A stretch of DNA of 64,000 bases from DATEDA01 sp963827595 (GTDB lineage: Bacteria > Pseudomonadota > Gammaproteobacteria > Burkholderiales > SG8-39): NCBI GenBank assembly GCA_963827595.1, contig CAWHBT010000015.1:1-64000 (forward strand). The letters are read 5' to 3'. Positions 41,647 to 50,692 of the stretch are shown one piece after another (the first letter of the stretch is position 1; each line of letters starts with the position of its first letter). The position numbers were made by a program, and so were the translations under genes. The notes below the pieces were generated by a model. That model was given only the letters and a program-made list of their open reading frames with translations, was not told where the DNA came from and searched no databases.

Positions 41647-42414
41647 ATGGCGAGGTGCGTCTTCATCACCGGGGCCTCCAGCGGCCTCGGCGCGGCGCTC
41701 GCCGCCCACTATGCCCGCGAGGGCGCGACGCTTGGCCTCGTCGCGCGGCGTGCCGACGCGCTGCAGGCGCTCGCCGCGCGGCTTCCGAGCCCGAGTGCGA
41801 TCTACCCTGCCGACGTCGCCGACCGCGGCGCACTGCGCGCGGCGGCCGACGACTTCCTCGGGCGGCACGGCGTCCCCGACATCGTCATCGCCAACGCCGG
41901 CGTGTCGGTCGGCACCCTGGGCGCCGAGGACGAGGACCTGCCGGTCCTCGAGCGCGTGCTGCGCACCAACGTCGTCGGGCTGGCGGCGACGCTGGCGCCG
42001 TTCGTCGCGCCCATGCAGCGCCGGGCGAGCGGCATCCTCGCCGGCGTCGCGAGCATCGCCGGCTTGCGCGGGCTGCCCGGCGCGGGCGCGTACTCGGCCT
42101 CGAAAGCGGCGGCGATCACCTGGCTCGAAAGCCTGCGCGTCGAGCTCCACGGCTCGGGCGTCTCGGTCGTGACGATCTGCCCGGGGTACATCGACACGCC
42201 GATGACCCGGGTGAACCGCTACCCGATGCCGTTCCTGCTGCCGGTCGACGAGGCCGCGCGGCGGATCGCGCGGGTGATCGACGCGCGGCGGTCGTTCGCC
42301 GTCGTGCCCTGGCCGATGGCGGTCGTCGGCGGCGTCATGCGGAGCCTCCCGAACGGGGTCTACGACGCGCTCGCGGCACGCCGGCCGCGGAAACCCCGGA
42401 AGCTGCCGCTATGA
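41647..42414 (+). CDS. Short-chain dehydrogenase/reductase
   Basis: The 255-residue classical SDR has TGASSGLGAALA (cofactor loop), VIANAG, a Ser in GVASIAG and the catalytic YSASKAA, then PGYIDTPM. A lone basic residue after the loop region (LVARR) suggests NADP. It resembles DltE/YdfG-like oxidoreductases that follow dsbA in many betaproteobacteria. Substrate unknown. Confidence 0.93.
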   Translation: MARCVFITGASSGLGAALAAHYAREGATLGLVARRADALQALAARLPSPSAIYPADVADRGALRAAADDFLGRHGVPDIVIANAGVSVGTLGAEDEDLPVLERVLRTNVVGLAATLAPFVAPMQRRASGILAGVASIAGLRGLPGAGAYSASKAAAITWLESLRVELHGSGVSVVTICPGYIDTPMTRVNRYPMPFLLPVDEAARRIARVIDARRSFAVVPWPMAVVGGVMRSLPNGVYDALAARRPRKPRKLPL

Positions 42415-42424
42415 GGGTGGTCGA

Positions 42425-43237
42425 GTGAGCCTGGTCGACGCCGCGGGGCGGCACCACTCGCCGGCGGGCGACGGGGCGCGCATCGTCTCGCTCGTGCCGA
42501 GCATCACCGAGCTCGTCTGCGACCTCGGGCTCGCGGAGCGACTCGTCGGCCGGACCGGCTTCTGCATCCACCCGCGCGAGCGGGTGAAGCGCGTCGCGAA
42601 GGTCGGCGGGACGAAGGACGTCGACCTCCGGCGGCTCCGCGCCCTCGCACCGACCCACGTGATCGTCAACATCGACGAGAACCGGCGCGAGACGGTCGAG
42701 GACATCGCCCGCTTCGTGCCGAACGTGATCGTGACCCACCCGCTCGGCCCCCGCGACAACCCGGCGCTGTACCGCCTCATCGGAGGCGTGTTCGGCCGCG
42801 AGGCGGAAGCGGAGGACTTGTGCGAGCGGTTCGAGCGGGCGTACGCCGCCTGCGAGCGCGCCGCCGCCGGCTTCACGCCGCAGGGGGTCCTCTACCTGAT
42901 CTGGCGCAAGCCGTGGATGACCGTCGCGCGCGACACCTACATCTCGCACACGCTTGCGCTCGTCAATTGGCGCACCGTTCCCGAGACCGCGGCCGACCGC
43001 TACCCGGAGATCGCGCTCGACGCGACGACCCTCGCCGGCGTCGACGTGGTGCTCGCATCGAGCGAGCCGTTTCCGTTCCGAGCGCACGACGTCGCGGCGT
43101 TGCGTGCGCTGCCCGAGCTCCACAGTCGCGCGATTGCGCTCATCGACGCCGAGATGACGTCGTGGTACGGCTCCCGCGCGATCGCCGGATTCGAGTACCT
43201 CCCGCGGTTCCGGCGCGCGCTCGAGTCCGGGCGCTGA
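42425..43237 (+). CDS. Helical-backbone metal receptor protein without signal peptide
   Basis: The 270-residue protein has the fold of BtuF/FhuD-type receptors: RIVSLVPSITELVCDLGLAERLVGRT, THVIVNIDENRRE, a long backbone helix region, and the closing VLASSEPFPF. Unlike the btuF at 26875-27756, no signal peptide or lipobox precedes it; the GTG at 42425 is followed by SLVDAAGRHHS. It may be a cytosolic corrinoid- or metal-binding protein, or its start may be misjudged. It follows the SDR by 10 bases. Confidence 0.82.
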   Translation: MSLVDAAGRHHSPAGDGARIVSLVPSITELVCDLGLAERLVGRTGFCIHPRERVKRVAKVGGTKDVDLRRLRALAPTHVIVNIDENRRETVEDIARFVPNVIVTHPLGPRDNPALYRLIGGVFGREAEAEDLCERFERAYAACERAAAGFTPQGVLYLIWRKPWMTVARDTYISHTLALVNWRTVPETAADRYPEIALDATTLAGVDVVLASSEPFPFRAHDVAALRALPELHSRAIALIDAEMTSWYGSRAIAGFEYLPRFRRALESGR

Positions 43238-43338
43238 GTCGGCGTTTGCACCAGCGACGAGCTCGCGCGCACCGCACGTATCGCTTTGCCGCGAGGCGGC
43301 ACTGGCGTATCGTATCCGGCAGCCAAAGGGGGGCGTCG

Positions 43339-44007
43339 ATGGCGGCCGTCCAAGCGGAACCCTACGAGTTCGAGTTCGACCCGCGCGCCGCGGCGCTCGT
43401 GATCATCGACATGCAGCGCGACTTCGTCGACCCCGGCGGGTTCGGCGAGGCGCTCGGCAACGACGTGTCGCTGCTGCGCAAGGCAATCGCGCCGACCAAG
43501 CGGGTGCTCGACGCCGCGCGCAAGCGCGGCCTGCTCGTCATCCACACGCGGGAAGGCCACCGCCCGGACCTCTCCTGCCTCCCCGAGAGCAAGAAGCTCC
43601 GCGGGCGGCTTGCGACCGGGATCGGCGACAAGGGACCCATGGGCCGCATCCTGGTGCGGGGCGAGCACGGCCACGACATCATCGACGAGCTGAAGCCGGC
43701 ACCCGGCGAGCCGGTGGTCGACAAGCCGGGCAAGGGCGCTTTCTACGCGACCGATCTCGATTCCATGCTCCACCACAAGCGAATCCGGCAGCTGGTCGTG
43801 TGCGGGGTGACGACCGAGGTCTGCGTGAATACGACGGTGCGCGAGGCGAACGATCGCGGCTACGACTGCCTGGTGCTCGAGGACTGCGTCGGCTCCTACT
43901 TCCCCGAGTTCCAGGTCGCCGCGCTCAACATGATCAAGGCGCAGGGCGGGATCTTCGGCTGGGTGAGCGACTCGGAGCGCTTCCTCGCCGCACTGGCGAA
44001 GAGCTAG
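43339..44007 (+). CDS. Isochorismatase-fold cysteine hydrolase
   Basis: The 222-residue enzyme shows the triad of the family: Asp in VIIDMQRDFVDP, Lys in VVDKPGKGAFYATDLDSML and Cys in VVCGVTTEVCVNTTVREA. RutB-, biuret hydrolase- and N-carbamoyl-amidase-like members look like this. The following permease gene (25 bases away) suggests uptake and hydrolysis of a nitrogen-rich amide or ureido compound. The start ATG at 43339 has a GGGG ribosome site. Confidence 0.9.
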   Translation: MAAVQAEPYEFEFDPRAAALVIIDMQRDFVDPGGFGEALGNDVSLLRKAIAPTKRVLDAARKRGLLVIHTREGHRPDLSCLPESKKLRGRLATGIGDKGPMGRILVRGEHGHDIIDELKPAPGEPVVDKPGKGAFYATDLDSMLHHKRIRQLVVCGVTTEVCVNTTVREANDRGYDCLVLEDCVGSYFPEFQVAALNMIKAQGGIFGWVSDSERFLAALAKS

Positions 44008-44032
44008 CGGAAAAAAACCTCAAGGGGGAACC

Positions 44033-45562
44033 ATGAACGCGACCGCAGCGCAGGTGAAGTGGTGGGTGCCGGGCGACTGGAACGGCTTCTTCGGGCTGTT
44101 CACGAACGTCGTCCTCAACGTGATCGTCCTCACGGGCTTGTGCCTGTTCGTCGTCAAGCTGCCGGAGGACGTCGTCTTCGGCCGGATCCTGCCGGCGCTC
44201 GGCATCGCGCTGCCGATCGGGAACCTCTACTACGCCTACCTCGCGCGCCAGCTCGCCCAGAAGGAGGGCCGCACCGACGTCACGGCGATGCCCTACGGCC
44301 CGAGCGTGCCGCACATGTTCATCGTGGTGTTCGTGATCATGCTGCCGGTGTACCTGACGACCAAGGACGCGAAGCTCGCCTGGCAGGCGGGGCTCGCGTG
44401 GTGCTTCATCATCGGGGTGATCGTGCTCCTCGGCGCGTTCGTCGGCCCCTGGATCCGGGCCCACACGCCGCGCGCGGCAATGCTCGGCACGCTCGCCGGC
44501 ATCTCGATCGCGTTCATCGCGCTGCGGCCGGCGTTCCAGATGTGGGAGGTGCCCTGGATCGCGTTCGTCGCGTTCGCGATCGTGCTGATCAGCTGGACGG
44601 CGAACGTCCGCCTGCCGGGCGGCCTGCCCGGCGGGCTGGTCGCGGTGATCGTCGGCGTGGTCATCGGCTGGGCCGCGGCCGCGTTCGGGTGGAGCGACTA
44701 CATGAAGGCGCAGGCGGTCGCCGACTCGTTCGCGAAGTTCGGGCTGCACCTGCCGCTGCCCTCGGCCGAGGTCTTTGCCGGCCTCGCCAACGTCGCGCCG
44801 CTTCTCGCCACGGCGATCCCGCTCGGGATCTACAACTTCACCGAGGCGATGAACAACGTCGAGAGCGCGGCGGCCGCGGGGGACAGCTACAACCTGCGCA
44901 AGATCCTCCTCGCGGACGGCATCGGCGCGATCGTGGGGTCGATCCTCGGCAGCCCGTTCCCGCCCGCGGTGTACATCGGCCATCCCGGCTGGAAGGCAGT
45001 GGGCGGCCGCATCGGCTACTCGCTCGCGACCGGGGTCGTGATCGCGCTCGTCTGCTTCCTCGGGCTCACGGCGCTGCTGCTGGCGGTCGTCCCGCTCGTG
45101 GCGATCCTGCCGATCCTGCTCTACATCGGCCTCGTGATCGGCGCGCAGGCGTTCCAGGCCTCACCGAAGGAGCACGCGCCGGCGGTCGTGCTCGCCATCA
45201 TTCCGAACGTCGCTGCGTGGGGACATCTCCAGGTGGACAGCGCCCTGACCGCCGCTGGCACCGCGGCGGCGACGCTCGGCTTCGACAAGCTCGCGGGAAC
45301 GGGCATCGTGTACCACGGGATGCAGCTCCTCGGCGGCGGGGCGATCCTCGCCGGTCTGGTGCTGGGCGCGATGGCCGCGTTCATCATCGACCGTCAGTTC
45401 AGGATGGCGGCGATGTGGGCGTTCGCGGGCGCAGTGCTCTCGTTCTTCGGCTTCATCCACGGCGAGACGCTCGGCTGGGCGCAGCAGCCGCTGGTCGCGC
45501 TCGGCTATGCGCTGTTCGGGGCGGTCTGCCTGATCCTGGGCGGGCAAAAGCAGGCGGCCTAG
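44033..45562 (+). CDS. NCS2/AzgA-like nucleobase-type permease
   Basis: The 509-residue membrane protein has about 12-14 hydrophobic segments and AMPYGPSVPHMF, LATAIPLGIYNFTEAMNNVESAAAAGDSYN and SPFPPAVYIGHPGWKAVG, resembling the xanthine/uracil/AzgA permease superfamily but distant from the classic purine carriers. Together with the upstream cysteine hydrolase it probably imports the substrate that enzyme cuts. It has its own AAGGGGG ribosome site. Confidence 0.82.
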   Translation: MNATAAQVKWWVPGDWNGFFGLFTNVVLNVIVLTGLCLFVVKLPEDVVFGRILPALGIALPIGNLYYAYLARQLAQKEGRTDVTAMPYGPSVPHMFIVVFVIMLPVYLTTKDAKLAWQAGLAWCFIIGVIVLLGAFVGPWIRAHTPRAAMLGTLAGISIAFIALRPAFQMWEVPWIAFVAFAIVLISWTANVRLPGGLPGGLVAVIVGVVIGWAAAAFGWSDYMKAQAVADSFAKFGLHLPLPSAEVFAGLANVAPLLATAIPLGIYNFTEAMNNVESAAAAGDSYNLRKILLADGIGAIVGSILGSPFPPAVYIGHPGWKAVGGRIGYSLATGVVIALVCFLGLTALLLAVVPLVAILPILLYIGLVIGAQAFQASPKEHAPAVVLAIIPNVAAWGHLQVDSALTAAGTAAATLGFDKLAGTGIVYHGMQLLGGGAILAGLVLGAMAAFIIDRQFRMAAMWAFAGAVLSFFGFIHGETLGWAQQPLVALGYALFGAVCLILGGQKQAA

Positions 45563-45658
45563 CGGGTCATCACGAGCGGTAGCCCGCTTCGCGCTGATGG
45601 CGGATCGCGAGGATCTCGCCGCGGGCGCCGCGGGCGCCGCGCTGCTCGCCCGCGCCCG
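45563..45658. other. Short gap between convergent genes
   Basis: Nothing but GC-rich sequence with a weak GCGGG/CCCGC pairing that might help terminate the permease transcript. A leftward frame reading EILAIRHQREAGYRS has no recognisable relative. Confidence 0.4.
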
Positions 45659-46617
45659 CTACTCCGGCTGAATCCCGGCGAGCTTCACGAGCTTCGCCCA
45701 GTGGGCGATCTCGCTCTGGATGAACTTGCCGAGCTCGGCCGGGTTCAGCGGCGCCACGTCGGTGCCGATGGCGGCGAACTTCTCCTTGACGTCCGCCTTC
45801 GCGATGCCGCTGACGGTGACGTCGTGCAGCCGCTGCACGATCTGCGGCGGCGTACCGGCCGGCGCCATCAGCGCGAACCACGCGATCAGCTCGTAGCCCT
45901 TCAGCTCCTCGGCGACTGCAGGCACGTCCGGCGCGAGCGGAGTCCGCTTCGCGGAGGTGACCGCGAGCGCCTTCAGCTTGCCGCCCTTCGCCTGGGCGAG
46001 CGCGTTGCCGAGGTCGACGAAGGTGAACGTGATCTGCCCGCCGAGCACGTCGGTGATGGTCTGCGGGATCCCCTTGTAGGGCACTTCGATCACGTCGAGC
46101 TGGCCCATCGACTTGAGCATCGCGAGCGAGACCTGCGAGCCCGACGAGCCGTAGCCCGCGGAGAGCTTGCCCGGCTTCGCGCGCGCGTCGGCCAGGAATT
46201 CCCTGAAGCCCGGATCGGCGAGTCGGCCTTGACCATCAGCTGAACGAGGGGGCCGATTCGCGCCACCGGCGCGAAGTCCTTCACCGCGTCGTACGGCGAC
46301 CTTCTTGAACAGGTGCTCGTTCGCCGCGTGCGTCGTGTTGGTGGCATGATCACCGTATAGCCGTCCGGCGCCGCCTTCGCGACGTACTGCGCGGCGATGA
46401 AGCCGCTCGCGCCGGGCTTGTTCTCCACCACGACCGGCTGCTTGGTCTGCTCGGTCACGCCCTGGCCGAGCGCGCGCGCGAGCTGGTCGGTCGCGCTGCC
46501 CGCGGCGAACGGCACGATGAAGTGAATGGGCTTCTCGGGGAAGCCCTGGGCGTGCGCCGCCGCGCTGACGGCGAGCGCGCCGAGGCCGCCGGCAACGAGG
46601 GTCTGGATGCGTGACAT
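45659..46617 (-). CDS. Bug/TctC-family tripartite tricarboxylate transporter receptor (three indels)
   Basis: A signal peptide (ending AAAHAQG) leads into FPEKPIHFIVPFAAGSATDQLARALG, VVENKPGASGFIAAQYVAKAAPDGYT, then a shifted stretch (about 46345-46303), YDAVKDFAPVARIG, a second shift near 46215, and the intact end from MLKSMGQLDVIEVPYKGIP to GIQPE. These are the classic Bug blocks, and the protein would be about 320 residues. One missing base, one extra base and one missing base restore a single frame. Bug proteins bind carboxylates and related ligands in the periplasm; no TctA/TctB permease is nearby, which is usual for orphan Bug genes. Confidence 0.85.
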
Positions 46618-46651
46618 CGGACTGTCCTCCCAGTTGGATCGAAAGAAATCG

Positions 46652-47001
46652 TCAGCGCGGCCCGGCGAGCACGGCTCCAACCCGGCCGGTACGGCGACCT
46701 CCAGCTCGAGCAGCCGGAACGCGAGGCTCTTCCCGTGGCTGTCGAGGTTCAGCGAATCGTTGACGCCACCGTCGAGCACGTCGTCGATCACGAAGTTCAT
46801 GGCCGCGAGCTTCGGCAGCAGATACCGGCGCACGGCGCTCGGCTGCCGGTCGCGGAAGAGGTCCGCTACCCGCGCCTCGGTGACCTGCTCGACGATGAGC
46901 GGGAAGAGCTCGGCGCGGTAGGCGATCACGCTGATGTTCGAGCGGTTGCCCTTGTCGCCGGTGCGCCCATGGGCAATACGATGGAGCGGGACGCGCAGCA
47001 C
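46652..47001 (-). CDS. AtuA-associated small protein
   Basis: The roughly 110-residue protein starts with GTG at 47001 and reads LRVPLHRIAHGRTGDKGNRSNISVIAY, then LLPKLAAMNFVIDDVLDGGVNDSLNLDSHGKSLAFRLLELEV. This is the small subunit-like domain that follows AtuA/DUF1446 proteins, either fused or as the next gene. In the given sequence it has no stop before the Bug gene; one indel near its end would bring it to a stop at 46652-46654. It begins just after the AtuA stop. Confidence 0.8.
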
Positions 47002-47003
47002 GG

Positions 47004-48351
47004 CTATTCCAGGATCTCGAAGCGCGCCGGCACGCGCTCGCGCGGGACGAGGCACGACACGGTCGACAGGCGCGAGCGCAGGCTGGTCCGCACCCCTCCC
47101 CCGCCCGCGGGGCCGCAGGTGTAGAGCGCGGTGACCTCCGCGAGCAGGCGCTCGATCTGCGCCCGGTCGGCGTGCGCCGCGGCGACCCTCAGGCGGACGT
47201 CGCGGGCATCGCCCGGCGGGGTCGCAGCGAGCGCGTGCCCGGCGTCGTCCGCAAAGACGCTCAGCACACCGATCAGGTCGAATCGCGGCCGGATGGCATC
47301 GCCGAGCCGCCGGCGGACGACCTCCGCCGCGAGCCGCGCGCGCGCCTCGGCGTTCGGCCCGGCGTAGGAGATCTCGGCCTCTCCGAGCCAGCCGCCATCG
47401 AACCACGCGTTGACCTTCAGGGTCGCCGGGCGCGGATGGCCGCGCACGCCGGTCACGGCGACCCGGTCCCGACCGATCACGTTCACCTCGGCATTCGAGA
47501 TGTCGGCGACGACGTCGGGCGTCAGGTAGGCGGCCGGGTCGTGGACCTCGTACAGGAGCTGCTCCTTCACCGTCCGCGCGTCGACGAGGCCGCCGGTCCG
47601 CTCGGCCTTGGTGATCACGAACGAGCCGTCGGCAGCAATCTCGGCGATCGGGAAGCCGACGGCGTGAAGGTCGGGCACGTCCTTGAACCCCGGATCGGCG
47701 AAGTAGCCGCCCGTGACCTGCGCGCCGCACTCTAGCAGGTGGCCTGCCATCGTCGCGCGGCCGAGCGGATCCCAGTCCGTCTTCGTTCCAGCCGTAGTGC
47801 GCCATGGCCGGCCCGACTGCGAGCGAGGGGTCGGCAACGCGTCCGGTCACGACCACGTCCGCGCCGGCGCGCAGGGCGTCGGCGATCGCTTTCGCCCCCT
47901 GGTACACGTTGGCGCTGACCAGCTCGCGCGCGGCGGCGGCTGGCGGAAGGTGCTCGCGGAGCAGCGCGCGGCCGCGCTCGTCCGACAGGTCGTCACCCTC
48001 GACGATCCCCACTCGCAGGCGCAAGCCCCGCTCCCGTCCGAGCGCTTGAATCCGCGCCGCCGCCGCCCGGGGATTCGCGGCGCCGAAGTTGCCGACGATC
48101 GGGATGCGATGCTCGACGCAGGCCTTGAGGACCGGCCCGACGAACCGGTCGAGTTGCGGCTCGTAGCCGGCCGCGGGATCCTGCCGGCGAGCGATCTGGG
48201 CAAGCGCGAGGGTGCGCTCGGCCAGCGTCTCGAAGAGGAGCGCCGCCGGACCGCCTCGTGAAACCAGGGTTTCGACGACCGGACCGGCGGCGTCGGTCCG
48301 GTCACCCGAGAAACCCGCGCCGCCGCCGATTGCCAGTCCGTCCGCTGCCAT
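47004..48351 (-). CDS. AtuA/DUF1446 acyclic terpene utilisation family protein (one frameshift)
   Basis: The roughly 450-residue protein reads IGGGAGFSGDRTDAAGPVVE, IVGNFGAANPRAAAARI, VVTGRVADPSLAVGPAMAHYGW, then after one extra base near 47778 GRATMAGHLLECGAQVTGGYFADPG, and SNAEVNVIGRDRVAVTGVRG. This is the DUF1446 family, named for AtuA of citronellol catabolism, but widespread in acyl-CoA catabolic clusters with unknown chemistry. It is followed by its small partner and a Bug receptor, a possible uptake and degradation unit for a branched acid. It diverges from sodC. Confidence 0.85.
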
Positions 48352-48469
48352 CCCTCCCTCCGCTCGCCTACGGCGCTATGGTCCGCGACGGACCGCGATC
48401 TGTAAATGGACGCGGCACTTCCAAGCCGGTGAGGATATGGGTAGATTGGGGCCCTCAAGGAGGAGCCCA

Positions 48470-48988
48470 ATGAGAGCGATCTTTGCCGCCACCATCACCG
48501 TCCTGCTGACCGCCTGCCAGACGATGTCCGCCGACGCGCAGCCACGGGCGACGGCACAGTTGCAGCCGACCAAGGGCAACCAGACCTCCGGCGAGGCGAC
48601 TTTCGAGCAGGTGGGCAGCAAGGTCCGCGTCGTGGTCGTCGTCCAGGGCCTCAAGCCGGGGCAGGAGCACGGCTTCCACATTCACGAGGTCGGCGACTGC
48701 AGCTCGGGCGACGGGATGAGCACCAAGGGTCACTACAATCCCCTGGGCAAGCCGCACGGACATCCCGGCAGCGGCGACCGCCACGCCGGCGACCTGCCGT
48801 CGCTCAAGGCCGACAACGCGGGCCGGGCCAAGGTGGATGTCGAGATCGACATCATCACCGTGACGGCCGGGCCGACGAGCATCATCGGCCGCGGCCTCAT
48901 CGTCCACGCGGATCCCGACGACTACAAGACCCAGCCGACCGGCAACGCCGGCGCGCGGCTCGCCTGCGGCGTGATCCGCGGGGGCTGA
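48470..48988 (+). CDS. sodC: Cu/Zn superoxide dismutase, probable lipoprotein
   Basis: The 172-residue protein has a short signal with a lipobox-like LLTAC (Cys near residue 16), copper ligands in GFHIHEVGDCSSGDG, the bridging and zinc ligands in HYNPLGKPHGHPGSGDRHAGDLP and the closing Cys in RLACGVIRGG. It removes superoxide in the periplasm. A strong AAGGAGG lies 6 bases before the ATG. It stands alone between the divergent AtuA unit and gloB. Confidence 0.95.
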   Translation: MRAIFAATITVLLTACQTMSADAQPRATAQLQPTKGNQTSGEATFEQVGSKVRVVVVVQGLKPGQEHGFHIHEVGDCSSGDGMSTKGHYNPLGKPHGHPGSGDRHAGDLPSLKADNAGRAKVDVEIDIITVTAGPTSIIGRGLIVHADPDDYKTQPTGNAGARLACGVIRGG

Positions 48989-49043
48989 GCCCGGCTGCGC
49001 GCGCGATCATCGCCGGAGCGCTCACCGACCGGGGGACGACGCC

Positions 49044-49835
49044 GTGATCGTGAAGCAGATCTGGACCGGCAACGCCTATCGCAACTTCAACTACCTGATC
49101 GCCTGCGGCGAGAGCGGCGAGGCCCTCGCGATCGACCCGCTCGACCACGAGAAGTGCCTGAAAGCCGCCAAGGACGAGGGGTGGAGGATCACCCAGATCC
49201 TCAATACGCACGAGCACCGGGACCATACGGGCGGGAACGAGCCCATGGTCCAGAAGACCGGCGCCGCGATCCTGGCGCACAAGAACGCCCGCGACAAGAT
49301 CGCCAACATCGCGCGCGGTCTGGGCGCGGGGGATGTCATCAAGGTGGGCCAGACCGTCGAGCTCGAGTCGCTCGACACACCGGGCCACACCATGAGTCAC
49401 GTGTGCCTGCTGTCGCACACCGACGAGCCGGCGCTCTTCTGCGGGGACACGCTGTTCAACGCCGGCGCCGGGAACTGCCACAACGGCGGCCATCCAGCGG
49501 AGCTCTACAAGACGTTCTCCGAGCAGCTCGCCAAGCTACCCGCGTCGACCCGGATCTATCCGGGCCACGACTACGTCGAGAACAACCTGCGCTTCACGCT
49601 GAACCGCGAGCCCGACAACAAGCGGGCGCAGGCGCTGCTGGAGAAGCTCAACGGCCAGGACCCGAATCGCGCCTATGTCTCGACACTGGAGGTCGAGCGG
49701 GAGATCAACACCTTCTTTCGCCTGACCAGCCCCACGGTGATCGCGAAGCTGCGCGAGGCCTTCCCCGACCTGCCCGAGAAGCCCGACCAGCGCACCGTGT
49801 TCCTGAAGCTCCGCGAGCTGCGCAACTCGTGGTGA
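49044..49835 (+). CDS. gloB: Hydroxyacylglutathione hydrolase-like metallo-beta-lactamase (GloB family)
   Basis: The 263-residue protein has the metal motif THEHRDHTGG, TPGHTMSHVC, FCGDTLFNAGAGNC and IYPGHDYVENNL, followed by the C-terminal helical domain of glyoxalase II with FFRLTSPTVIAKLRE. It hydrolyses S-lactoylglutathione or a similar thioester. The start is GTG at 49044. The stop overlaps a possible GTG start of the nitroreductase. Confidence 0.92.
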   Translation: MIVKQIWTGNAYRNFNYLIACGESGEALAIDPLDHEKCLKAAKDEGWRITQILNTHEHRDHTGGNEPMVQKTGAAILAHKNARDKIANIARGLGAGDVIKVGQTVELESLDTPGHTMSHVCLLSHTDEPALFCGDTLFNAGAGNCHNGGHPAELYKTFSEQLAKLPASTRIYPGHDYVENNLRFTLNREPDNKRAQALLEKLNGQDPNRAYVSTLEVEREINTFFRLTSPTVIAKLREAFPDLPEKPDQRTVFLKLRELRNSW

Positions 49836-49849
49836 GCATCTCGTCGTCG

Positions 49850-50692
49850 ATGGACGAGTCCGCTCGGCAACGAATCGCCGACGCGACACTCCGCCGCTAC
49901 GGCGAGGCGGTCGGCGTCCACGGCGGACTGCCGGGCCTCGACGCGCTAGCGACGATGAACGAACGCTCCGTCTGTCGGCGCTACCGTCCCGACCCCGTCC
50001 CCGCGGATCTGCTCCGCCTCCTGTGCGCGACCGCGCTCGCGGCACCGACCAAGAGCGATCTGCAGCAGGCGGACATCGTGCGGGTCACCGCGCCCGCAAA
50101 GCGCGCGGCGATCAACGCGCTCCTGCCGTCCTCGCCCTGGATCGCGGGCGCCCCGGAGTTCCTGGTGTTCTGCGGTGACGGCTTCCGGCTGCGGCGGATC
50201 TTCGCGCGGCGCGGCGTCGCGTTTTCGAACGAGCACCTCGACGCCTTCTTCAACGCCGCCGTGGACGCCGCGATCGTCCTCGCGACGTTCGTGCAGGCGG
50301 CGGAGCTCGCCGGCCTGGGAAGCTGCCCCATCAGCGAGATCCGCAACCACGCCGCGACCGTCAGCGAGCTGCTGGAGCTCCCGGACTGGGTGTTCCCGGT
50401 CGCCGGGCTCACGCTCGGCTATCCGGAGGCGAAAGAGCCAATGAGCCCGCGGCTCGCGCTGACCGCGACGGTGCACGCCGACCGCTACGCCGGGGACCGT
50501 CTCGAGTGGGAGCTCGACGCCTACGACGAGCGCCGGGTCCGCGATCGGCCATACCGGCGCCAGCGCAATGTCGAGCGCTTCGGGTCCGCGGAGCGCTACG
50601 GCTGGACGGAGGACAAGCTCAGGCAGTACAGCGACGTGCAGCGCGCCGAGTTCGGCGCGTTCGTCCGGGCGAAGCGCTATCGGCTGGAGTGA
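49850..50692 (+). CDS. Nitroreductase-family NADPH-dependent FMN oxidoreductase
   Basis: The 280-residue protein shows MNERSVCRRYRPDPVP (FMN phosphate), LAAPTKSDLQQADIV, AVDAAIVLATFVQAAELAGLGSCPISEIRNH in pieces, and PVAGLTLGYPEA. It fits the NfsA/FRP-like branch of nitroreductases. An in-frame GTG at 49832 overlaps the gloB stop (GTGA) and could be the true start; the ATG at 49850 is kept. The end overlaps the convergent DMT transporter by 16 bases. Physiological substrate unknown. Confidence 0.88.
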   Translation: MDESARQRIADATLRRYGEAVGVHGGLPGLDALATMNERSVCRRYRPDPVPADLLRLLCATALAAPTKSDLQQADIVRVTAPAKRAAINALLPSSPWIAGAPEFLVFCGDGFRLRRIFARRGVAFSNEHLDAFFNAAVDAAIVLATFVQAAELAGLGSCPISEIRNHAATVSELLELPDWVFPVAGLTLGYPEAKEPMSPRLALTATVHADRYAGDRLEWELDAYDERRVRDRPYRRQRNVERFGSAERYGWTEDKLRQYSDVQRAEFGAFVRAKRYRLE

